Shown one piece after another: positions 7,314 through 12,728 of a stretch of 14,982 nucleotides of DNA (position 1 is the first letter of the stretch; each line of letters begins with the position of its first letter). Source of the DNA: CAZYMF01 sp964648215 (GTDB taxonomy: Bacteria > Desulfobacterota > Binatia > HRBIN30 > JACQVA1). The stretch is taken from contig CAZYMF010000117.1 in NCBI GenBank assembly GCA_964648215.1, positions 1 through 14,982 of the forward strand, read 5' to 3'. Under the pieces are notes generated by a model, which was given only the letters and a program-made list of their open reading frames with translations, was not told where the DNA came from and did not search any database. Made by a program: the position numbers and the translations under genes.

Positions 7314-8256
7314 AGGAGAAGGCGGGCATCACCTCGTCAACGAACACCTGCAGCCCGGGGACATCGAAGGGAGCCCGCAAGGCGAGAATGATCCACTCGG
7401 CGCCAGCGTCGACGTAGCGACCGATGCGGTCGATCACCTGCTGCGGCGTGCCGATCAACATGCCCGGCTCCATGAAGCCGAGAGCGGCCCCGAACTGGGC
7501 CTTGAGGCCGTCGCGCTTGCGCTGCGCCTCGCCCTCGTCGGCGCCGATCGCCAACCCGAGGTTGACCGTGCGCAGCACCGCCCGCGGATCGCGCCGCTCC
7601 TTCTCGCACCACCGCGTCAACACCTGATTCTTCTGCTCGAAGAGCTCGGGACCGATGAACGGGACGTTCCAGCCGTCGGCGTATCGGGCCGCCATCCGCA
7701 GCAGCCGCTTCTCGCCCATGCCGCCGACCCACAGACGCGGGCTCTGCTGCACCGGCTTGGGATCGCAGCGGGCCTCGTCGAGGCTGAAGTGCTTGCCGCG
7801 AAACGTGGTGGTTTCCTGGGTGAACAGGCTGCGCACGATCTGCAAACCCTCTTCCAGCTGGTCGAGCCGGTCCTTGATGGGCAGAAACGGGATGCCGTAG
7901 GCGTCGTACTCCAGTTGGCTCCAGCCGGCCCCGAGGCCGCACTCCATGCGCCCGCCGCTGACGTGATCGACGGTGACCAGGGCGTTGGCGAGCACGGCGG
8001 GGTGGCGGTAGCTGATGCAGTAGACCAGGGAGCCGATGCGTACGTTCCTGGTCTCGGCGGCCAGGGCCGTCATGATGGACACCGCCTCGAAGCAGGTTCC
8101 CCGCGCGTCCCCCGGCACCAGCATGGCGGGGTAGAAGTGGTCCCAGATCGAGACCCAGTGGAAGCCCGAACGATCGGCCAGGTGCCAGACCGAGCGCAGG
8201 TCGTCGAGCGTGCAGTTCTGCGGACCGGTGTGAACGCCGAAGAGGATCTTGCCCAT
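7312..8256 (-). CDS. F420-dependent LLM-class oxidoreductase, Rv1855c-like
   Basis: This 314-residue luciferase-like (TIM-barrel) protein resembles the probable F420-dependent oxidoreductases of the mycobacterial Rv1855c type. Diagnostic segments are FGVHTGPQ (6-13), WVSIWDHFYPA (34-44), HVSGGRMECGLGAGW (98-112), the linker LDEARCDPKPVQ (159-170) and WVGGMGEKRLLRMAARYADGWN spread over 176-197. Such enzymes transfer hydride between reduced deazaflavin F420 and an organic substrate; the substrate of this one is unknown, and FMN use cannot be excluded. The ATG at 8256 has only a weak ribosome site and lies 22 bp after the creatininase-family stop, so the two genes are probably one operon. A hairpin spans its stop codon. 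Confidence 0.82.
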   Translation of the reverse strand: MGKILFGVHTGPQNCTLDDLRSVWHLADRSGFHWVSIWDHFYPAMLVPGDARGTCFEAVSIMTALAAETRNVRIGSLVYCISYRHPAVLANALVTVDHVSGGRMECGLGAGWSQLEYDAYGIPFLPIKDRLDQLEEGLQIVRSLFTQETTTFRGKHFSLDEARCDPKPVQQSPRLWVGGMGEKRLLRMAARYADGWNVPFIGPELFEQKNQVLTRWCEKERRDPRAVLRTVNLGLAIGADEGEAQRKRDGLKAQFGAALGFMEPGMLIGTPQQVIDRIGRYVDAGAEWIILALRAPFDVPGLQVFVDEVMPAFS

Positions 8257-8278
8257 CGTATCGCCGTGCGGCCGCGAG

Positions 8279-9295
8279 CTACAGCACCAGGAACGCCAGC
8301 AGCAGCGCCGCCACCAGGCCGGCGCGGCGCCAGAAATGCGGCTGGATGATCGCCGGATCGGAGGCGATGCTGCGCACCTCCTCGGCTCGCATCCGGCCCT
8401 CGGTGACCGCCTCGACCAGATCGAGGCAATCGCGCGCCATCACCTCGCGAAAGGCGTGGCCGATCTCCATCGAGGCCACCGACGGGTCGCCTTGGTACGA
8501 GACCACCGGGCCGCCGTAGCCGTAGTGGGCGTTCAGCATCCAACCGATGCCGCCGGAGAGGCTGCCGAAGAGCTGTTTCCAATGCGTGGCGTCGCCGCCG
8601 CGCCGTTCCTTCCACGCCACCAGGCGCTCGCCGAGTTGGGCCAGGGGTTTGAAGGCCGGAGGCCGCAGCAGGCCGTGCGATTGCCAGTCTCGTTCGACCA
8701 GCTCGGGCTGCTGCGCCAGCATGAAAGAGGTCTCCCAGCTACCGGCGTGCTCGCCGCTGAGCAGGCCGCGTCGCTCCTCGTCGCTCAGGGCACGGCCGAT
8801 GATCTCCTCGACCTGGGTGAAGCGCTGGCCGGTGATGATGCGGTGCAGCGTCAGGATGGACGGCGAGAACATGTGGATACGCTCGCGCTTGCTGACCTTG
8901 CGGCAGGCGGCCTCGAGCGCCGCGGCGTGGCGCGGGCCGCCGTGACCGTTGGTGACGACGACGTACTTGTAGCCGGCGCGCGCCAGCGAGCGGCCGTGGG
9001 CGACCAGCGCCGAGTACACCGTGCGCTGGGAAGCTTGCATGGACCCGGCCAGCGGCAGCTCGTCGGTGCCGAGGGGCAGAGACGGCATCTGGATCACGGT
9101 CCAGTCCGGATGGCGTTCGGCGAAGCGGCGGCCGCTCTCCTCGGCCATCCAGCGCGCCATGTAGTAGTCCATCCCGAGAGGCAGGTGGGGCCCGTGCACC
9201 TCGAGGGCGCTCATCGGCTGGAAGCAGACGGTTCGGTTCCCGTCCAACTGGCGGACTCTGGTGTAGGTCAATTCCTCGGCACGAAGCACCGTCAT
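8279..9295 (-). CDS. Creatininase-family metal-dependent amidohydrolase with C-terminal hydrophobic tail
   Basis: The 338-residue protein has the creatininase metal site: Glu32 and His34 in LEVHGPHLPLGMDY, Asp43, and His118 in TNGHGG. The spacings equal those of creatininase Glu34/His36/Asp45/His120. GEHAGSWET at 181-189 matches the creatininase Glu177-His178 region. Gly120 stands where creatininase has the second-metal ligand Glu122, as in many family members. The family includes creatininase, formamide hydrolases and the mycofactocin peptidase MftE; the substrate here is open. The last 18 residues (321-338) are FWRR followed by an unbroken hydrophobic run, suggesting a C-terminal membrane anchor with the enzyme in the cytoplasm. 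The ATG at 9295 follows GAGGAG; longer readings overlap the divergent gene and are rejected. Confidence 0.85.
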   Translation of the reverse strand: MTVLRAEELTYTRVRQLDGNRTVCFQPMSALEVHGPHLPLGMDYYMARWMAEESGRRFAERHPDWTVIQMPSLPLGTDELPLAGSMQASQRTVYSALVAHGRSLARAGYKYVVVTNGHGGPRHAAALEAACRKVSKRERIHMFSPSILTLHRIITGQRFTQVEEIIGRALSDEERRGLLSGEHAGSWETSFMLAQQPELVERDWQSHGLLRPPAFKPLAQLGERLVAWKERRGGDATHWKQLFGSLSGGIGWMLNAHYGYGGPVVSYQGDPSVASMEIGHAFREVMARDCLDLVEAVTEGRMRAEEVRSIASDPAIIQPHFWRRAGLVAALLLAFLVL

Positions 9296-9326
9296 GTCAC
9301 GACTCCTCGCTGTCGACGTTGGCGGT

Positions 9327-9356
9327 ACTGTATCCCGCCGGACACCGAAGCGGCAA
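9327..9356 (-). promoter_or_regulatory. Possible promoter of the creatininase-oxidoreductase pair
   Basis: On the minus strand TTGCCG (9351-9356) precedes TACAGT (9327-9332) with an 18-base spacer. Each hexamer matches the sigma70 consensus at four positions. Transcription would start near 9320, about 25 bases before the ATG at 9295, leaving room for the GAGGAG ribosome site. Confidence 0.33.
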
Positions 9357-9385
9357 GGTGAACCTCGGATGTTCCCGCCCTTCGG

Positions 9386-9414
9386 TTGCAGTCGCTCTGG
9401 AGCCCGGGCATGAT
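9386..9414 (+). promoter_or_regulatory. Possible promoter of the lyase-family gene
   Basis: TTGCAG (9386-9391) and CATGAT (9409-9414) are separated by 17 bases on the plus strand. The -10 matches consensus at four positions, the -35 at three. The start would fall near 9421, giving a leader of about 22 bases. The -10 lies within the palindrome at 9402-9421. Confidence 0.27.
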
Positions 9415-9421
9415 GCCGGGC
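9402..9421. promoter_or_regulatory. Near-perfect palindrome, candidate operator
   Basis: The 20-base sequence GCCCGGGCATGATGCCGGGC is a palindrome apart from one extra G: nine base pairs around a single central G. It lies between two divergent genes and overlaps the proposed -10 of the lyase-family gene, the usual place for a repressor site. No regulator gene is adjacent, so its binding protein is unknown. Confidence 0.3.
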
Positions 9422-9442
9422 GCAAGCGCAGCGGGAGAAGAC

Positions 9443-10309
9443 ATGACTCGAGCCGAGCAAATTCGCGAACTCGTGCGCCGGCCCGAGCCGTTGCTGATGG
9501 CCGGCGTGTACGACGCCCTCAGCGCCAAGATCGCCGCGGCGGCGGGGTTCGAGGCGACCTTCGTGTCCGGCTACAGTGTCGCCGCGACGGCCTTGGGCGA
9601 GCCGGATTTCGGCCTGCTCACCCAGACGGAGATCACCGCTACGGCCCGCGCCGTGGGCGCCGCCATCTCCATCCCGGTGCTGATCGACTGCGACACGGGC
9701 TACGGCAACGCCGTCAACGTCGTCCGCACCGTCCGCGACATGCAGCGCGCCGGCGCCGCCGGCATCTTCCTCGAAGATCAGGTGTGGCCGAAGCGTTGCG
9801 GGCACATGCGCGGCAAGCGCGTGATCCCACTCGAAGAGCAGCTGGCGAAGCTCCGCGCGGCCCGGGACGCCAGGGGCACGGCAGACCTCTTTCTCGTGGC
9901 GCGCACCGATGCCCGTGCCGCCGTCGACCTGGACGAGGCCATCCGGCGCGGGCGGGCGTTTCGCGACGTGGGCGCCGACGCCGTCTTCATCGAAGCCCCC
10001 GAGTCGGTCGACGAGTTGGGGGCAATCGCCCGCGCCCTGCCCGACGTTCCCCTGGTCGCCAACATGGTTGAGAAGGGGCGGACGCCGCTCTTGAGCAAGG
10101 AGGAGCTACGCGAGCTCGGCTTCCAGATGATCGTCTGTCCGCTGGCCGGCCTGCTCGCCGCGGCGCGGGCCCTGCGGGAGACCTACCGCCATTTGCGGCA
10201 GCACGGGACGACCCGCGACATCCTCGACCGTCTCCTCGCGTTCGAGGAGTTCAATGCGTTGGTTGACCTGGAAGCGAAGTACGCTCTTGATCAGAAGTAC
10301 GGTGGTTGA
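9443..10309 (+). CDS. Isocitrate lyase/PEP mutase superfamily C-C lyase
   Basis: The 288-residue TIM-barrel enzyme carries the superfamily signature KRCGH at 117-121 with EDQVWP just before it. Metal-binding acidic residues are expected at Asp82, Asp84 (IDCDTGYGN) and Glu111. Length and motifs resemble methylisocitrate lyase PrpB, oxaloacetate decarboxylases and phosphonate mutases. The SGYSVAATALGEPD segment (42-55) differs from the glycine-rich SGG of PrpB, so methylisocitrate is not a safe guess. No prpC or prpD lies nearby. Expected chemistry is Mg-dependent C-C bond cleavage of a 2-hydroxy or 2-oxo diacid. The ATG at 9443 follows GGGAG; an in-frame start at 9386 would sit in the promoter. 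The gene is divergent from the creatininase-oxidoreductase pair across 147 bp. Confidence 0.83.
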   Translation: MTRAEQIRELVRRPEPLLMAGVYDALSAKIAAAAGFEATFVSGYSVAATALGEPDFGLLTQTEITATARAVGAAISIPVLIDCDTGYGNAVNVVRTVRDMQRAGAAGIFLEDQVWPKRCGHMRGKRVIPLEEQLAKLRAARDARGTADLFLVARTDARAAVDLDEAIRRGRAFRDVGADAVFIEAPESVDELGAIARALPDVPLVANMVEKGRTPLLSKEELRELGFQMIVCPLAGLLAAARALRETYRHLRQHGTTRDILDRLLAFEEFNALVDLEAKYALDQKYGG

Positions 10310-10382
10310 AGAGGCGCGCCGGCCGCAGCTTCGAGTCGAAGACCACCGGAGCGAGCAGCGGCGGCGCGCGGCCTTCCGCTCG

Positions 10383-10407
10383 GTGACTCAGTGAATCACT
10401 GAGTCAC
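10383..10407. terminator. Perfect 11-bp palindrome between convergent genes
   Basis: GTGACTCAGTG (10383-10393) and CACTGAGTCAC (10397-10407) form a perfect stem around the loop AAT. The right arm covers the stop codon (10404-10406) of the minus-strand ribbon-helix-helix gene, and the lyase-family gene ends 73 bp to the left. On the plus strand it is followed by TTCTT, a weak U-tract. A bidirectional terminator is the simplest reading; a protein-binding site is an alternative. Confidence 0.5.
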
Positions 10408-10649
10408 TTCTTGGACTTACGGCGGCCGCGACCGGGCGGCGTCGCCGCTCCGAAACGGCGCAGGCCTTCGTTCAGCATCGCCACAACGATCTCCCCCTTG
10501 CGGCTGTGCAAGGTCTTCGCCACGTGATCGAGGCGGCGCAGCAACTCGACTGGGAGTCGGACGCTGAGCAAACGCTCGGGCACGGGCTCGCGCCCGAGCA
10601 GGTCGTCGAGTGTCAAGTCGGGTTGCATGACGTTCTTTCGTCTTGGCAT
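10404..10649 (-). CDS. Small ribbon-helix-helix-like DNA-binding protein
   Basis: The 81-residue product has a strand-like segment RLLSVRLP followed by two helices, ELLRRLDHVAKTLHSRKGEIVVAMLNEG (in parts), the layout of an Arc/MetJ-type ribbon-helix-helix domain at about residues 26-65. A basic tail, GRGRRKSKK, ends it. Such proteins are dimeric repressors, often antitoxins; no partner toxin is visible beside it. The start is uncertain: ATG at 10649 is used here, ATG at 10628 (74 residues) is equally possible, and neither has a good ribosome site. On the minus strand TTGGCA at 10674-10679 could be a -35 box, which would favour the shorter form. The stop is embedded in a perfect palindrome. 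Confidence 0.65.
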   Translation of the reverse strand: MPRRKNVMQPDLTLDDLLGREPVPERLLSVRLPVELLRRLDHVAKTLHSRKGEIVVAMLNEGLRRFGAATPPGRGRRKSKK

Positions 10650-10736
10650 GTTAGCTACCACTCGAAGAGGTTGTGCCAACTACAGCGCGTGTCTTTGAGG
10701 GGCCTTTTATCTTTCTCGAGCCCCGGAATGCAAGCG

Positions 10737-11375
10737 TCAATGCAATTTCGCGCACAGACGAGCCGCTGCCGCTGCGGGATCGGCGGCGGCACACACCGCG
10801 CGCACGACGGCGACCCCGGCGGCCCCCGCACGAAGCGCCCCTTCCACATGCTCGGCATCCATCCCGCCCAGCGCCAGCACCGGGATGGCCGCCCGCCGTG
10901 CCGCCGCCAGCACCTCCATCCCCAGGGGGGAGCCATAGGCGAGCTTGGATGGCGTGGCCCGGATGGGGCCCAGCACGACGAAGTCGGCGCCCTCGCCCGC
11001 CGCGGTCTCGACCTCGGCCGCGCTGTGCGTCGAGACACCGACCAACCGGTCTGCCAAGAGGCGCCGGGCATCGCCGCAGGTGAAGGAAGCCGACGGCAGA
11101 TGGACGCCGTCGGCGCCGACCGCCAGAGCGACGTCGATGCGATCGTTGATCAGCAGCCGCGCGCCGCGCCGCCGACAGATCTGCAGCAACCGGCGGGCGA
11201 GCTCGGCCAGCTCTCGCGCCGGGAGGTCTTTCTCGCGCAGCTGGACGGCGTCGACGCCCCCGCGCAGCGCCGCCTCCACCACCTCGGGCAGGGACCGCCC
11301 GCCGGTCTGCCTGCGATCGGTGATCAGATAGAGACGAATCGGGACCTCTGCCAGCCGCGACTGCCGGGCCACCAC
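10737..11375 (-). CDS. thiE: Thiamine phosphate synthase ThiE (or TenI-like thiazole tautomerase)
   Basis: ThiE joins HMP-pyrophosphate to the thiazole carboxylate phosphate made by ThiG, yielding thiamine phosphate. The protein (212 residues; E. coli 211) has LYLITDRR, QLREKDL (45-51), LLINDRID (74-81), HLPSASF (92-98), VSTHS (114-118) and GPIRATPSK (136-144). The Mg-binding aspartate after HLGQ in authentic ThiE is missing, because HLPSASF replaces HLGQ-D. That segment looks closer to TenI, which aromatises the thiazole product. Either role fits immediately after thiG. No ATG lies at the expected N-terminus; GTG at 11375, eight bases after the thiG stop, is used, with GTG at 11372 also possible. 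Family confidence is high, exact reaction moderate. Confidence 0.85.
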   Translation of the reverse strand: MVARQSRLAEVPIRLYLITDRRQTGGRSLPEVVEAALRGGVDAVQLREKDLPARELAELARRLLQICRRRGARLLINDRIDVALAVGADGVHLPSASFTCGDARRLLADRLVGVSTHSAAEVETAAGEGADFVVLGPIRATPSKLAYGSPLGMEVLAAARRAAIPVLALGGMDAEHVEGALRAGAAGVAVVRAVCAAADPAAAAARLCAKLH

Positions 11376-11383
11376 GCGGCGCC

Positions 11384-12157
11384 CTACTCGATCATGTTCG
11401 TCATCGGGCTCGACGCCGTGGCGTAGAGCTTGCGCGGGATGCGGCCGGCCAGGAAGGCCTTGCGTCCCGCCGCGACGCCCTGCCGCATGGCCTCGGCCAT
11501 CAGGATCGGGTCCTTGGCGCCGGCGATGGCGGTGTTCATCAGCACGGCGTCGCAACCCAGCTCCATCGCCACGGCGGCGTCGGAGGCGGTACCCACGCCG
11601 GCGTCGACGATCACCGGGACGCGGCTGTTCTCGAGAATGATGCGAATGTTGTAGGGGTTGCGGATGCCGAGACCCGAGCCGATCGGTGCCGCCAGCGGCA
11701 TGACGGCGGCGCAGCCGATCTCCTCGAGACGCTTGGCGGCGATGGGATCGTCGTTGATGTAGGGCAGGACCGCGAAACCCTCGCGCACCAGCACCTCGGC
11801 GGCCTGGATCGTCGCCGGTACGTCGGGGAAGAGGGTCTTCTGATCGCCGATGACCTCCAGCTTCACCAGGCTGCCGATACCGGCCTCGCGCGCCAGCCGC
11901 GCGGTGCGGATGGCCTCGTCGGCGCTGTAGCACCCGGCGGTGTTGGGCAGGATCGTGAAGCGCGCCGGGTCGAGATAGTCGAGCAGGTTCTCCTTGCCCG
12001 GATCCGTGATGTTGACACGGCGCACCGCCACCGTGACGATCTGCGCCCCCGACGCCTCGACGGCGCGCCGCGTCTCCGCGAAATCACGATACTTGCCGGT
12101 GCCCACGATCAGGCGTGACTCGTACGAACGGCCCGCCAGCTCCAGAACGTCAGCCAT
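11384..12157 (-). CDS. thiG: Thiazole synthase ThiG
   Basis: ThiG condenses deoxyxylulose 5-phosphate, dehydroglycine and sulfur from ThiS thiocarboxylate into the thiazole of thiamine. The 257-residue TIM-barrel protein has SRLIVGTGKY (14-23), TVAVRRVN (42-49), LPNTAGCYSADEA (70-82) and the catalytic Schiff-base lysine at 99 in VKLEVIGD. AAVMPLAAPIGSGLG and VPVIVDAGVGTASDA form the phosphate-binding end. The ATG at 12157 follows AGAGG and lies eight bases after the thiS stop. Its partner genes for dehydroglycine supply (thiH or thiO) and ThiS adenylation (thiF) are not in this window. Confidence 0.97.
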   Translation of the reverse strand: MADVLELAGRSYESRLIVGTGKYRDFAETRRAVEASGAQIVTVAVRRVNITDPGKENLLDYLDPARFTILPNTAGCYSADEAIRTARLAREAGIGSLVKLEVIGDQKTLFPDVPATIQAAEVLVREGFAVLPYINDDPIAAKRLEEIGCAAVMPLAAPIGSGLGIRNPYNIRIILENSRVPVIVDAGVGTASDAAVAMELGCDAVLMNTAIAGAKDPILMAEAMRQGVAAGRKAFLAGRIPRKLYATASSPMTNMIE

Positions 12158-12165
12158 GAGTGCCT

Positions 12166-12366
12166 CTAACCTCCACCGATGAAATGGACGATTTCCAGGA
12201 CGTCACCGTCGTGCAGCGAGTGCGCCTCGTAGTGCTCGCGCGGCAGGATGTCACGATTCAATTCCACTGCGATACGCCGCTGGTTCAGCCCCAGCTGACC
12301 TACCAACTCGGCTACGGTGATCGAATCGGGAAGGTCGCGCGGCTCTCCGTTGACGGTCACGCGCAC
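12166..12366 (-). CDS. thiS: Sulfur carrier protein ThiS
   Basis: ThiS is a ubiquitin-fold carrier whose C-terminal glycine is adenylated and thiocarboxylated to deliver sulfur to ThiG. The 66-residue protein shows the N-terminal VTVNGEPRDLP, the TVAELVGQLGL helix, RIAVELNRDILPRE and the essential C-terminal diglycine in IVHFIGGG. The start is a GTG at 12366; a second in-frame GTG two codons later is possible. There is no good ribosome site, and the proposed promoter would place transcription start almost at the start codon. It leads the thiS-thiG-thiE unit. No TPP riboswitch motif is seen upstream. Confidence 0.92.
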   Translation of the reverse strand: MRVTVNGEPRDLPDSITVAELVGQLGLNQRRIAVELNRDILPREHYEAHSLHDGDVLEIVHFIGGG

Positions 12367-12372
12367 GGTGAA

Positions 12373-12401
12373 AACATAGACGCTTCAACCGACCTTTACA
12401 A
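12373..12401 (-). promoter_or_regulatory. Possible thiSGE promoter
   Basis: On the minus strand TTGTAA (12396-12401) and TATGTT (12373-12378) are separated by 17 bases; each hexamer matches consensus at four positions. The predicted start is at about 12366, so the transcript would be leaderless or nearly so. The region is AT-richer than its surroundings, which supports a promoter. Confidence 0.33.
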
Positions 12402-12494
12402 CCTGGGGGTCATCTGGTAAGCGGCCGGAATCCTCGCTAGGCTTTTGAAGTCCGAACCTTGCTTAAATTGAGTCACATCTCAACGAGTCACCGA

Positions 12495-12570
12495 GGGGAG
12501 CGCCCAACGGCAGCGTGGGGCGAAGTCCCCAGCTCGCCGGGGCTGCCGCCCCGCTAGTTCCGTGATCCCC
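12495..12570 (+). ncRNA. Nested hairpin structure upstream of purH
   Basis: Four helices nest in order: GGGG 12495-12498 with CCCC 12567-12570, AGCG 12499-12502 with CGCT 12552-12555, CGGCAGC 12508-12514 with GCTGCCG 12542-12548, and TGGGG 12516-12520 with CCCCA 12527-12531. The 76-base fold lies about 160 bases before purH. It could be a leader RNA element, a small RNA or an intergenic repeat; I recognise no known family. High GC makes chance pairing likelier, so the call is tentative. Confidence 0.3.
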
Positions 12571-12725
12571 GAGGACGAGGTGGTTCCGTGGGGTCGACGG
12601 GGCGACGCGGCAAGCGGCATCGAGGAAGTCGCCGCCTGGCAAGATTCGATCGCCTAGAGGTGCTGACCCGGCTCGGCAAACGCGTTGCGCGCGTGCTCGA
12701 GGACGAGGCAGCGGGAAGGAGCTAA
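12562..12725 (+). pseudogene. Short ORF pair or gene remnant before purH
   Basis: Two overlapping short frames look more protein-like than random. One (12562-12657) contains GIEEVAAWQDSIA, reminiscent of the N-terminal motif of four-helix-bundle proteins of the 23S rRNA intervening-sequence type, then a stop. The other (GTG at 12588 to TAA at 12723-12725, 45 codons) ends in an amphipathic helix, DRLEVLTRLGKRVARVLEDE, three bases before the purH ATG and overlapping its ribosome site. They could be the two ends of one decayed gene with a frameshift or deletion, or the second could be a real small ORF. Neither is secure. Confidence 0.22.
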
Positions 12726-12728
12726 GCC

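Noticed and set aside
9296..9805. An N-terminal extension of the creatininase-family protein
   Set aside because: It would overlap the divergent lyase gene and has no family similarity. The ATG at 9295 has a good ribosome site and begins the conserved domain.
10699..10724. A GGGGC/GCCCC hairpin as the thi operon terminator
   Set aside because: The stem is only 5 bp, the loop 16 bases, and no T-run follows on the minus strand.
10506..11426. A 306-codon plus-strand frame antisense to thiE
   Set aside because: Its translation shows no recognisable domain, and thiE on the other strand has clear motifs.
12160..12420. An 86-codon plus-strand frame antisense to thiS
   Set aside because: It lies over thiS, whose diglycine C-terminus and operon position are convincing.
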